Source of the DNA: SELP01 sp035969385
GTDB lineage: Bacteria > Pseudomonadota > Alphaproteobacteria > Rhodobacterales > Rhodobacteraceae
Reading direction: 5' to 3'
Assembly (NCBI RefSeq): GCF_035969385.1
Contig: NZ_JAYKKJ010000003.1
Location: 372,001 to 436,000 of the forward strand
DNA length: 64,000 bases
Below are positions 24,680 through 32,776 of this stretch, piece after piece. How positions within the stretch are numbered: the stretch's first letter is position 1; every line of letters begins with the position of its first letter. The notes beneath the pieces are model-generated. The model made no database searches. It had not been told where the DNA came from and saw nothing but the letters and a program-made list of their open reading frames with translations. The position numbers were made by a program, and so were the translations under genes.

Positions 24680-25006
24680 CTACCGCTTAAGCTTCTCGGC
24701 AACAAAGAACGCGGCGACCATCGCCGAATATCCAACCAAATTGGTCCGAGCTAGGAAGGTGAAAATATTCCAGAATGTTGGTTCTTGCATAGCAATCCCA
24801 ATTTCCCATCCTTGGATATGCGCGAGAATAGCGCTTGTCATTGCGGCCACAAATTGAATGGCCAAGACCAAGAGCAATCCATGAACAAAGCGGACCATGC
24901 CCGCAGCCCAAGCACTTGCGACAAAAATCATGGAAAATGTCGAGAGATAGCTGATGACCGTCAACACAAGGGGGGCGCCCTGAACTGCCGTTTCTGCACC
25001 TGACAT
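24680..25006 (-). CDS. small membrane protein of unknown function
   Basis: A 108-residue protein with three hydrophobic segments (about residues 12-33, 38-62 and 85-103) and a short charged C-terminus (AEKLKR). No family is recognised. The longer frame begins with TTG at 25030, but ATG 25006 has GGGAGG upstream and is preferred. Together with the gene at 24297 it gives two tiny membrane proteins behind two soluble ones, all on the minus strand. This arrangement could be a defence, immunity or stress cassette, but nothing in the sequence proves that. Confidence 0.5.
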   Translation of the reverse strand: MSGAETAVQGAPLVLTVISYLSTFSMIFVASAWAAGMVRFVHGLLLVLAIQFVAAMTSAILAHIQGWEIGIAMQEPTFWNIFTFLARTNLVGYSAMVAAFFVAEKLKR

Positions 25007-25291
25007 CTTCTCACCCGCCTCCCTTCGCAACCCTAGGTAGCTGTCACCGCAAGAGGCCGTTCTTACGACGCGCCGTCAAGTCCGTCTTGCTCGCCACAGG
25101 CCGTTGACGTCCCGCCCTGACACCCCTTGAAAGTTTCCGATCCTCGCCTTTGGGGGCGTCTTTTGGCCAATTTTCCCCCTGAAACCGCGCCGCGCCGTCC
25201 CCATCTGTCCTTGGGGCGCTTGCAAATCCGCGTCCCGGCGGCCTAAACCCCCGCAACCCGTTTCGGCGGCCCAGACAGGAGGAGCCAGCCC

Positions 25292-26332
25292 ATGCTTGAT
25301 CTCGCCCCTATCCGGCAGGAACTTCAGGCCCATTACGACCTTGCCCCGAACCCCGACCTCGCCGCGTCGATGTCCGAGCGCTACGCCCGGATGGACCGGG
25401 TCGTGACCCCTGCGGACTGGGCCATTCACGCCCCCTATGTCGCGGCCATCGACAGGCTGAAGGCCGAGCGCAACGCGGTCATCCTTGCCCATAACTACAT
25501 GACCCCGGATATCTACCACGGGATCGCGGACGTGGTGGGCGACAGCCTGCAACTGGCGGTCGAGGCGACGAAGGTGCAGGCCGATGTGATCGTCCAGTGC
25601 GGCGTGCATTTCATGGCCGAGACCTCGAAGATCCTGAACCCGTCGAAAACGGTGCTGATCCCGGATATGGAGGCGGGCTGTTCGCTGGCCGAAAGCATCA
25701 CCGCTGAGGGGATCGCCCAGATGCGGGCGAAATACCCCGGCGCGCCTGTTGTGTCCTATGTGAACACCACGGCCGAGGTGAAGGCGGCGTCGGACATCTG
25801 CTGCACCTCGTCGAACGCGGCCCAGATCGTCGCGGCGATGGAGGGCGACACGGTCATCATGACCCCGGACAAATACCTTGCCCAGAACGTCGCCCGGCAG
25901 GTTCCGCAAAAGCGGATCGTCTGGTGGGACGGGTCCTGCATCGTACATGAACAATACACGGCCCAGGACCTGCGCGAGTTCCGCGAGTGGAACCCCGGCA
26001 CCCGCATCATCGCCCACCCCGAATGCCCGCCTGACGTGGTGGACGAGGCGGATTTCTCGGGCTCGACCAAGGGCATCATCGACTATGTCACCGCCGAGAA
26101 GCCGGAAAAGGCGATGCTGGTGACCGAATGTTCGATGGCGTCGAATATCGCCGACGCCCTGCCCGAGGTGGAATTCGTCGGCCCCTGCAACATGTGCCCC
26201 TACATGAAGAAGATCACGCTGGAAAAGGTGCTGTGGACGCTGCACACGATGACCGCCGAGGTCGTGGTCGACCCAGAGATCGCCGCGAAGGCCCGCGTTG
26301 CCGTTCAGCGCATGATCGACCTGTCGGCATAG
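25292..26332 (+). CDS. nadA: quinolinate synthase
   Basis: A 346-residue NadA that condenses iminoaspartate with dihydroxyacetone phosphate to quinolinate, using a [4Fe-4S] cluster. The three repeated domains are visible, with LAHNYMTPDIYHGIADVVGDSL, the cysteine of VQCGVHFMAET, PDMEAGCSLAESI, the WDGSCIVHEQ strand, HPECPPDVV and the cluster cysteine region TECSMASN with GPCNMCPYMKKI. It leads the nadA-nadB-nadC operon, ten bases before nadB. ATG 25292 has AGGAGGAG upstream. The 285 bases before it hold the promoter region, but I see no riboswitch there. Confidence 0.97.
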   Translation: MLDLAPIRQELQAHYDLAPNPDLAASMSERYARMDRVVTPADWAIHAPYVAAIDRLKAERNAVILAHNYMTPDIYHGIADVVGDSLQLAVEATKVQADVIVQCGVHFMAETSKILNPSKTVLIPDMEAGCSLAESITAEGIAQMRAKYPGAPVVSYVNTTAEVKAASDICCTSSNAAQIVAAMEGDTVIMTPDKYLAQNVARQVPQKRIVWWDGSCIVHEQYTAQDLREFREWNPGTRIIAHPECPPDVVDEADFSGSTKGIIDYVTAEKPEKAMLVTECSMASNIADALPEVEFVGPCNMCPYMKKITLEKVLWTLHTMTAEVVVDPEIAAKARVAVQRMIDLSA

Positions 26333-26342
26333 GATCGGGCCG

Positions 26343-27896
26343 GTGATCGAAACGACGCGCGTTGTCATTGTCGGGGCGGGGCTTGGCGCGCTTTACGCAG
26401 CGCTGGAGCTGGCCCCGCGCCCGGTGCTGATGATCTCGCCCGAGCGGTTGGGCGAAGGCGCGTCGTCGGCCTGGGCGCAGGGGGGCGTGGCCGCCGCGAT
26501 GGCCCAGACCGACAGCCCCGAGGCCCATGCGGAAGATACCGTCGCGGCGGGCGCGGGCACCGTTGACCCGCGCGTTGCCCGGATGGTCACCGCCCATGCC
26601 CGCGACCACATCCTTGACCTGACCGACCTTGGCACCCCGTTCGACCGGGATGGCGCGGGCGGCTATGTCATGAGCCGCGAGGCGGCCCATTCCGCCGCCC
26701 GCGTTGTCCGGGTGAAGGGCGATCAGGCCGGCAGGCAGATCATGGAAACCCTGATCGAACAGGTCCGCGCGACCCCGTCGGTGCAGGTGATCGAAGCGGC
26801 GTTGGCGCTTGGTCTGGAAACTGCGGGCGCGCGGGTGACAGGCGTTTGGGTGGAACGGGCCGACGCGCCGTCTGCCCCGGTGCTGATCCGCTGCCCGGCT
26901 GTCCTTCTGGCGGGGGGCGGGTCCGGCGGGCTTTATGCCCATACGACCAACCCGCCGCGCATTCGCGGGCAGGTCATCGGCTTTGCGGCCCGCGCTGGCG
27001 CGCTGATCGCAGATCCGGAGTTCGTGCAGTTCCACCCCACCGCCTTTGACATCGGTGAAGACCCCGCGCCGCTGGCGACAGAGGCGCTGCGCGGCGATGG
27101 CGCGGTGCTGATCAATGCCGATGGCGAGCGGTTCATGCTGGATGTCCACCCGGATGCGGAACTGGCCCCGCGTGACATCGTTGCCCGCGCGATCTTTGCC
27201 CAGACGCAGGCGGGCAAGCGCCCGATGCTCGACACCCGTGCCGCCTTGGGGGCCGAGGTTCTGACCCGCTTTCCGTCGGTTGCGGAAACCTGTGCCCGCG
27301 CCGGGATCGACCCGGTGGAAGACCCGATCCCGGTCGCCGTTGCCGCGCATTACCACATGGGCGGGGTCGATACGGACCTGAACGGGCGGTCTTCGCTGGA
27401 CGGGCTTTGGGTCTGTGGCGAGGCATCGTCCACCGGGCTGCACGGGGCGAACCGGCTGGCCTCGAACGGGCTGCTGGAGGCGCTGGTCTATGCCCGCGCC
27501 GCCGCCGCGGATCTGGCCGAAACGGTTGCCGAGGGTGACGCCGCGCCGGTTCTCATCGACTGGCCCGATGGGGGCGATCCGATAGATCCCGCCGCCGTGG
27601 CGGAATTGCGCCAGACCATGACCGACCATGTCGGCGTGCGTCGGACTGCCGAGGGACTGCGGACCGCGTTGCGCACCATTGCCCGGCTGGAAAAGGATAA
27701 CCCCGCCGAGGGGTTCCACAACATGACCGCCACCGCGACCCTAATTGCCGCGGCCGCACTGATGCGCGAGGAAAGCCGCGGCGGCCATTTCCGCGACGAT
27801 TTCCCGACCCCCGATCCGGCGCAGGCCAGCCGTACCCGGATCACCCTGACCGATGCGCTGGCGCTGCGTGCCGCCGTTGTGAAAGAGGCCAAGTGA
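26343..27896 (+). CDS. nadB: L-aspartate oxidase
   Basis: A 517-residue flavoprotein that oxidises aspartate to iminoaspartate for NadA. It starts at GTG 26343. The N-terminal dinucleotide site VVIVGAGLGALYAALEL, the ASSAWAQGGVAAAM loop, FVQFHPTAFD, HYHMGGVDTDLNGRSSLDGLWVCGEASSTGLHGANRLASNG (only key pieces quoted) and a helical C-terminal domain match the succinate dehydrogenase/aspartate oxidase family. It lies ten bases after nadA and shares one base with the nadC start (TGATG), so the three proteins are co-translated. Like some alphaproteobacterial NadB it is slightly shorter than the E. coli form. Confidence 0.96.
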   Translation: MIETTRVVIVGAGLGALYAALELAPRPVLMISPERLGEGASSAWAQGGVAAAMAQTDSPEAHAEDTVAAGAGTVDPRVARMVTAHARDHILDLTDLGTPFDRDGAGGYVMSREAAHSAARVVRVKGDQAGRQIMETLIEQVRATPSVQVIEAALALGLETAGARVTGVWVERADAPSAPVLIRCPAVLLAGGGSGGLYAHTTNPPRIRGQVIGFAARAGALIADPEFVQFHPTAFDIGEDPAPLATEALRGDGAVLINADGERFMLDVHPDAELAPRDIVARAIFAQTQAGKRPMLDTRAALGAEVLTRFPSVAETCARAGIDPVEDPIPVAVAAHYHMGGVDTDLNGRSSLDGLWVCGEASSTGLHGANRLASNGLLEALVYARAAAADLAETVAEGDAAPVLIDWPDGGDPIDPAAVAELRQTMTDHVGVRRTAEGLRTALRTIARLEKDNPAEGFHNMTATATLIAAAALMREESRGGHFRDDFPTPDPAQASRTRITLTDALALRAAVVKEAK

Positions 27897-28744
27897 TGTC
27901 CCATGCCCCCCTGCCCGACCTGATCCTTGAACCGCTCGTCCGGGCGGCCCTGATGGAAGACCTTGGCACCTATGGCGATGTGACCACGCGGGCGGTGATC
28001 CCGGCGGGGACCACATATCAGGCGCGGCTGAATGCCCGTCAGGCCGGGGTTGTGTCGGGGATGCAGATCGCGCGGATCGCCTTTCATCTGGTTGATGCGG
28101 GGTTGAAGGTGAACACCCTCAAGACGGACGGGGATGCCGTTGCCCCGGGCGACACGCTGATGACGATTGAAGGGGCCGCCGCGTCAATCCTTTCGGGCGA
28201 GCGTGTCGCCCTGAACTTTGCCGGGCGGCTGTCTGGGATCGCCACGCTGACCGCTTCTTTTGTTGCCGAGACGAAAGGCACCGCCACCCGCGTTACCTGC
28301 ACCCGCAAGACCACGCCGGGCCTGCGGATCGTTGAAAAACAGGCCGTGGTGCACGGCGGCGGGTTCAATCACCGCTATTCCCTGTCCGATGCGATCCTGA
28401 TCAAGGACAACCATATTGCCGCCGCCGGTGGCGTCCGCGCCGTGCTGGAGGCCGCGAAGGCAAGCGCCAGCCACATGATGAAGGTCGAGATCGAGGTCGA
28501 CCGGCTGGACCAGTTGGAAGAGGTGCTGGCGGTGGGCGGGGCAGATGTTGTCCTTCTCGACAATATGGACACGGACACCCTGCGGCAGGCCGTCGCCCTG
28601 TGCCGGGGCCGGATCGTGACAGAGGCCTCGGGCAACATGACCCTGCCGCGCATTGCCGAAGTTGCGGCAACCGGGGTCGACTATATCTCTTCCGGGGCGC
28701 TGACCCATTCGGCGCAGACCCTGGACCTTGGCCTTGATTTCTGA
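27896..28744 (+). CDS. nadC: nicotinate-nucleotide diphosphorylase (carboxylating)
   Basis: A 282-residue quinolinate phosphoribosyltransferase converting quinolinate and PRPP to nicotinate mononucleotide. Visible are LMEDLGTYGDVTTRAVIP, ERVALNFAGRLSGIAT, TCTRKTTPGLRIVEKQAV, GGGFNHRYSLSDAILIKDNH and the strand VEIEVDRLDQLEEVL with DVVLLDNMD. ATG 27896 overlaps the nadB stop; a GTG three bases earlier is also possible. It ends the de novo NAD operon. The next enzyme of the pathway, NadD, is encoded in this same window at 45248-45844. Confidence 0.96.
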   Translation: MSHAPLPDLILEPLVRAALMEDLGTYGDVTTRAVIPAGTTYQARLNARQAGVVSGMQIARIAFHLVDAGLKVNTLKTDGDAVAPGDTLMTIEGAAASILSGERVALNFAGRLSGIATLTASFVAETKGTATRVTCTRKTTPGLRIVEKQAVVHGGGFNHRYSLSDAILIKDNHIAAAGGVRAVLEAAKASASHMMKVEIEVDRLDQLEEVLAVGGADVVLLDNMDTDTLRQAVALCRGRIVTEASGNMTLPRIAEVAATGVDYISSGALTHSAQTLDLGLDF

Positions 28745-28817
28745 CCGGCGGTTTCGCCGCATTGTTGGGGGCCGGACAAGGCGCTAGGACTGCGTCTGAC
28801 CCAAGTGGAGTGTGACG

Positions 28818-29441
28818 ATGGCCAAACCGAGCAAACAGAAATCAAACGGGCGGACGATGGCCGTGATCGCGGTTTTGGCCGCAGTTGTCGCCGCCGCCGG
28901 GGCTGGCTGGGCGTTTCTGGGCCATGACAGCTTTGCCCGGATGGTGATGGACCACGACCGGCTGCATGCCGAACATATGGCCAGCGGCATGGGCCATGAT
29001 GACGCCGTGATGCCCGGCCTGCGCGGTCGCGATGCGACGCCAGAGGAAAGCACCGAACTTGCGGTCATGTTCCAGAATTTCGACACGATCACCCGCGAGG
29101 TCGAAAACCTGCCTGACGGCATCCGCACCGTCACCCGGTCCAGCGACCCGGAGGTGATGGACGTGCTGGTCAGCCATGTGGTCGGCATGATCGCCCGCGT
29201 CGAAGACGGGCGCGACCCCGGGATCATCATTCAAAGCCCGACGCTGGATATCTTCTTTGACCGCCCCGACGCGATCGAAACCACCATCGAAGTCACAGAG
29301 GAAGGGATCGTCGTGATCCAGACCTCGACCGATGCACAGGTGGTCGCGGCCCTTCACACCCACGCGGCGGAGGTCAGCGCAATGGCCGACCGGGGAATGG
29401 ACGCCGTGCACGACATGATGGCAGCGCGGGCCGGGAACTAG
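28818..29441 (+). CDS. membrane-anchored hypothetical protein
   Basis: A 207-residue protein with one N-terminal membrane helix (about residues 14-38, AVIAVLAAVVAAAGAGWAF) and a periplasmic remainder. That part is His- and Met-rich at first (DHDRLHAEHMASGMGHDDAVMPG), then has FDTITREVENLPDGIRTVTRS and a HVVGMIARVEDGRDPG stretch. I recall similar uncharacterised proteins in proteobacteria, sometimes near copper or cytochrome genes. The His/Met cluster could bind metal, but this is a guess. It follows nadC after 73 bases and overlaps the convergent hutC by four bases. Confidence 0.65.
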   Translation: MAKPSKQKSNGRTMAVIAVLAAVVAAAGAGWAFLGHDSFARMVMDHDRLHAEHMASGMGHDDAVMPGLRGRDATPEESTELAVMFQNFDTITREVENLPDGIRTVTRSSDPEVMDVLVSHVVGMIARVEDGRDPGIIIQSPTLDIFFDRPDAIETTIEVTEEGIVVIQTSTDAQVVAALHTHAAEVSAMADRGMDAVHDMMAARAGN

Positions 29442-30145
29442 ACCTCTACCGTCGACGACAACCGGTAGCCGGGCGCATGCACCAGCCGCACATCTGTCAC
29501 CGGGACTTCGCCGTTCCAGGTTGTGCGGTGGATTTCCAGAACGGCGGCGCCCGGCGCGACTCCCAGAACTCTTGCCTGTTCCGGCGTGGCATTGGTGGCC
29601 GCGATGGACAGTTCGCTGCGGGTCACCGGGATGTTCTCCAATAGCCATTCATTAGCGCTTTGCCCCGTGAAATCCGCCGTTTCGGCGTGTGGCGCGGCGG
29701 CAAGGTTGATCCAACGGTCTTCGAGAACATAGGGCACGCGATTGGCCAGATGGACGGCCACAAGGTGCAACTGCGGCCCGTCGCCCGTCAGCCCCATGGC
29801 AAGCCCGACACCCACCGGGGCCGGGCCGGATTCCCGTCCGATCAGCCGGTAGTCGTATGTTTCGCCGCGCCCCTCGATATCCTTGCGGATCACCGGGATA
29901 TCCAGAACCGCGCGCCGGTTCGGGTGCAGCGCAACACGGGTGCCGGACCGGCGTTTGCGTTCCAGTATCCCCGCCTCGGCCAGATCGCGCAGCGCCCGGT
30001 TCACGGTGGCACGGGCACAGCCGAATTCCTCGGCCAGGTCCGCCTCGTTCGGGATCGGCTCGCCGGGTTTCCAATGCCGCGTGCGGATGCGGCGCTGCAC
30101 CTCGGCCCGGACGGCCTGCCAGGTATTCGTGTCCAGCGCAGTCAT
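29438..30145 (-). CDS. hutC: histidine utilization repressor, GntR family
   Basis: A 235-residue GntR/HutC-type regulator. The winged helix occupies residues about 10-75 (PNEADLAEEFGCARATVNRALRDLAEAGILERKRRSGTRV in part), followed by a UTRA ligand domain with YVLEDRWINLAAAP and the C-terminal AAVLEIHRTTWNGEVPVTDVRLVHAPGYRL region. HutC represses hut genes and releases DNA when urocanate binds. It overlaps hutF by four bases, so it is co-transcribed with it. The likely operator is the palindrome at 31530-31547 between the divergent hutF and hutI genes. Confidence 0.93.
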   Translation of the reverse strand: MTALDTNTWQAVRAEVQRRIRTRHWKPGEPIPNEADLAEEFGCARATVNRALRDLAEAGILERKRRSGTRVALHPNRRAVLDIPVIRKDIEGRGETYDYRLIGRESGPAPVGVGLAMGLTGDGPQLHLVAVHLANRVPYVLEDRWINLAAAPHAETADFTGQSANEWLLENIPVTRSELSIAATNATPEQARVLGVAPGAAVLEIHRTTWNGEVPVTDVRLVHAPGYRLSSTVEV

Positions 30146-31506
30146 AAGTTGTTGCGCAGCCCCGCGATGGCCTGTCGGTAGCTCGCGGTGATCCGGTCGC
30201 GGTGCACATGACGCCCGCCCGACACCATGTGCCGCCCGGCGGTCCAGACATCGGTGATCAGCCGGTCATCGCGGGCGAAGATGAAGGTATCCAGTATCTT
30301 GTCCTCGGTCAGGCCGGTCATGTCCGGGTCGGTCAGGTCAAGCGCCACGATATCTGCCCATTGCCCGACATCCAAGGGTCCGGTTTCGCGCCCTGCCGAC
30401 ATGGCCCCACCTGTTGCAGCCGCGTCCAACAGCCGCCGCCCGGTGGATCGGCCGGGCGTCGCCAACGCGGCACGAGAATGGTCCCGCAGCCGCTGCGAAT
30501 GATCCAGCTGCCGCAGTTCTTCGGATAGGGAGATGCGGATATTGCTGTCGGACCCGATGGCCAGCGCCCCGCCGTGCCGCAGCCAGTTGACCCCGTCGAA
30601 GATCCCGTCGCCAAGGCTGGCTTCGGTGATCGGGCAAAGGACGGCCTGCGCCCCGGACCGTGCCAGTCCTTTGGTTTCATGGGGCAGCATTTGGGTGCAA
30701 TGAACGAAGTTCCACCGCCCGTCCGGCCTCAGATTGTCCAGAACCCATTCGACCGGCCGCGCGCCAAGTGCCGCCGCGACCTCCTCCACCTCGGCCAGTT
30801 GTTCGGCAAGATGCATGTGCAGGGGGCCATCCGGTGCGAGCGACACAGAGGCTGTCATCCCCTCGGGCGACACGGCTCGCAGCGAATGCGGCGCAGCCCC
30901 GGTGGTCCAGTCCGCTGGCCCCTGCCGCATTGCCGTTGTGGCCCCATCGAACAGTTGGGCGAACCTGTCGGGGTCGTTGCCGAACCGGCGCTGCCCCCCT
31001 TCCAGTTCCCGCCGGTCACACCCCCCATATTGGTAGAGCACCGGCAAGAGCGTCAGCCCAATTCCGGTCTCCAACCCCGCCGCGACGATCCGTTCAGACA
31101 GTTCCGACAGGTTGGCATAGGGGGTGCCGCCGGGGCCGTGGTGCAGGTAGTGGAATTCCACATTGGTAGCATAGCCCGCTTCCAGCATCTCCATCTGGGT
31201 GTAGGCGGCGATGGCCTGCACCTGATCCGGGTCCAGATGATCAAGAAACCGATACATCAGCTTGCGCCATGTCCAGAAGCTGTCTTGCGGGTTCGGGCCG
31301 CGCCCTTCGCTTAGCCCCGCCATGGCCCGTTGGAACGCATGGGAATGGGCGTTCACCGGCGCGGCGATCAGGCAGCCATAGCCGCCAGAGGTCGGGGTCG
31401 TGTCCGCCGCGATTTCGGCGATCCGCCCATCATCCCCGATGGTGATGGCGCAATTCTTGCGCCAGCCCGCCGCCGTCAGCACCTGTTCCGCCCAAATCCG
31501 CTGCAT
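30142..31506 (-). CDS. hutF: formimidoylglutamate deiminase
   Basis: A 454-residue amidohydrolase-fold enzyme that removes ammonia from N-formimidoyl-L-glutamate to give N-formylglutamate, the first step of the two-step HutF/HutG ending of histidine degradation. The metal-binding motif is APVNAHSHAFQRAMAG, further segments are VEFHYLHHGPGGTPY, HMHLAEQLAEVEEV, the late catalytic WNFVHCTQM and AIGSDSNIRISLSEELRQLD. It is read away from hutI, on the same message as hutC. Its presence with hutG and without hutE identifies the five-step pathway. Confidence 0.95.
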   Translation of the reverse strand: MQRIWAEQVLTAAGWRKNCAITIGDDGRIAEIAADTTPTSGGYGCLIAAPVNAHSHAFQRAMAGLSEGRGPNPQDSFWTWRKLMYRFLDHLDPDQVQAIAAYTQMEMLEAGYATNVEFHYLHHGPGGTPYANLSELSERIVAAGLETGIGLTLLPVLYQYGGCDRRELEGGQRRFGNDPDRFAQLFDGATTAMRQGPADWTTGAAPHSLRAVSPEGMTASVSLAPDGPLHMHLAEQLAEVEEVAAALGARPVEWVLDNLRPDGRWNFVHCTQMLPHETKGLARSGAQAVLCPITEASLGDGIFDGVNWLRHGGALAIGSDSNIRISLSEELRQLDHSQRLRDHSRAALATPGRSTGRRLLDAAATGGAMSAGRETGPLDVGQWADIVALDLTDPDMTGLTEDKILDTFIFARDDRLITDVWTAGRHMVSGGRHVHRDRITASYRQAIAGLRNNL

Positions 31507-31520
31507 CCCGATTTCTCCGG

Positions 31521-31549
31521 TTGACTCCCATTATGTGCATACATAATAA
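31521..31549 (+). promoter_or_regulatory. hutI promoter with embedded HutC operator
   Basis: TTGACT (31521-31526) and TAATAA (31544-31549) are 17 bases apart and point to hutI. The palindrome ATTATGT-GCAT-ACATAAT occupies 31530-31547, filling the spacer and part of the -10 box. A repressor bound there would block hutI and probably the divergent hutFC promoter too. HutC binding is inferred from position and from the GntR-type symmetry. Confidence 0.7.
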
Positions 31550-31576
31550 ATTTATGAACACATCATTACAAGCTGA

Positions 31577-32776
31577 ATGACCATGCTGCTGACCAATATG
31601 ACTGTCGTGACGATGCAGGGGGTGGGCTATGGCCTGATCCCCGATGCCGCGATCGCGATTAAGGCCGGGCGGATCGTCTGGGTGGGTCCGGTGGCCGACT
31701 TGCCCGCAGATCTGGCTAGCCAGCCGCGCCAGGATCTTGGCGGGCGGCTCGTGACACCCGGGTTGATCGACTGTCACACCCATCTGGTCTTTGGCGGCAA
31801 CCGTGCCCGCGAATTTGAAATGCGGCTTGAAGGGGCAAGCTACGAAAATATCGCGCGGGCCGGGGGCGGAATCCTGTCCACCGTCAAGGCAACCCGAAAG
31901 GCAACCGTCGACGCGTTGGTTGCCGCCGCCCTGCCCCGGCTGGACGCGCTGATTGCCGAAGGTGTTTGCACGGTCGAGATCAAGTCCGGCTATGGGCTGA
32001 CGGTTACTTCAGAACTGAACATGCTTCGTGCGGCCCGGCGATTGGGCGAATTGCGCCGGGTCCGTGTCAGGACCAGCTATCTTGCCGCCCATGCCGTCCC
32101 GCCGGAATACAGCGGACGCGCGGATGCCTATATCGACGAGGTCTGCATCCCCGGACTACGTGCCGCCCATGCTGAAGGGCTGGTCGATGCGGTCGACGGG
32201 TTTTGCGAAGGGATCGCGTTTTCCCCGGACCAGATCGCCCGCCTGTTCGATGTGGCGGCCGCGCTTGGCCTGCCGGTGAAGCTGCACGCAGAACAGCTGT
32301 CCCGCCTCGGCGGCACGGCACTGGCGGCGCGCTACAGCGCGCTGTCAGCGGATCATGTGGAATACACGACCGAGGACGACGCCAAGGCGCTCGCCGCCGC
32401 TGGCACGGTGGCGACCCTGCTGCCCGGCGCATTCTACACCCTGCGCGAAACACAGATACCACCGGTCGATGCATTTCGCCGTCACGGCGTTCCCATGGCG
32501 CTGGCGACAGATGCCAACCCGGGATCTTCGCCACTGTTTTCGCCGCTTCTGGCAATGAACATGGGCTGCACCCTGTTCCGGCTAACCCCGGCAGAGGCCC
32601 TGGCCGGGACGACCCGGACCGCGGCCTGTGCGCTGGGGCTGGACGATGCGGGCCAGATCGCGCCGGGGATGCGCGCCGACCTTGCGGTCTGGTCGGTCGA
32701 AACGCCCGCCGAACTTGCCTACCCCATCGGTTTCAATCCGCTCTATCAGCGGTGGTTCAATGGAGAGCCTGAATGA
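31577..32776 (+). CDS. hutI: imidazolonepropionase
   Basis: A 399-residue amidohydrolase that opens imidazolone-5-propionate to formimidoylglutamate, the third step of histidine degradation. The metal motif is PGLIDCHTHLVFGGNRAREFEMR, followed by CTVEIKSGYGL, the LKLHAEQLSRLGGTALAARY-type strand, SADHVEYTTEDD and ALATDANPGSSPLFSPLLAMNMGC. It has the normal family length. Its end overlaps hutH by four bases. ATG 31577 is given as start; ATG 31583 would remove two residues. Confidence 0.96.
   Translation: MTMLLTNMTVVTMQGVGYGLIPDAAIAIKAGRIVWVGPVADLPADLASQPRQDLGGRLVTPGLIDCHTHLVFGGNRAREFEMRLEGASYENIARAGGGILSTVKATRKATVDALVAAALPRLDALIAEGVCTVEIKSGYGLTVTSELNMLRAARRLGELRRVRVRTSYLAAHAVPPEYSGRADAYIDEVCIPGLRAAHAEGLVDAVDGFCEGIAFSPDQIARLFDVAAALGLPVKLHAEQLSRLGGTALAARYSALSADHVEYTTEDDAKALAAAGTVATLLPGAFYTLRETQIPPVDAFRRHGVPMALATDANPGSSPLFSPLLAMNMGCTLFRLTPAEALAGTTRTAACALGLDDAGQIAPGMRADLAVWSVETPAELAYPIGFNPLYQRWFNGEPE

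Noticed and set aside
22132..25030. tRNA-Arg as integration site of the A/T-rich patch
   Set aside because: The tRNA 3-prime end faces the msrB side, away from the patch, the complex I subunit gene lies between them, and I found no repeated tRNA end at the far border and no integrase.
25031..25291. A riboswitch before nadA
   Set aside because: I saw no conserved fold or motif; the stretch contains only GC-rich sequence and the ribosome site.
26214..27719. A 501-codon minus-strand frame antisense to nadB
   Set aside because: Shadow of the nadB coding frame; rich in Arg, His and Gly with no recognisable motif.
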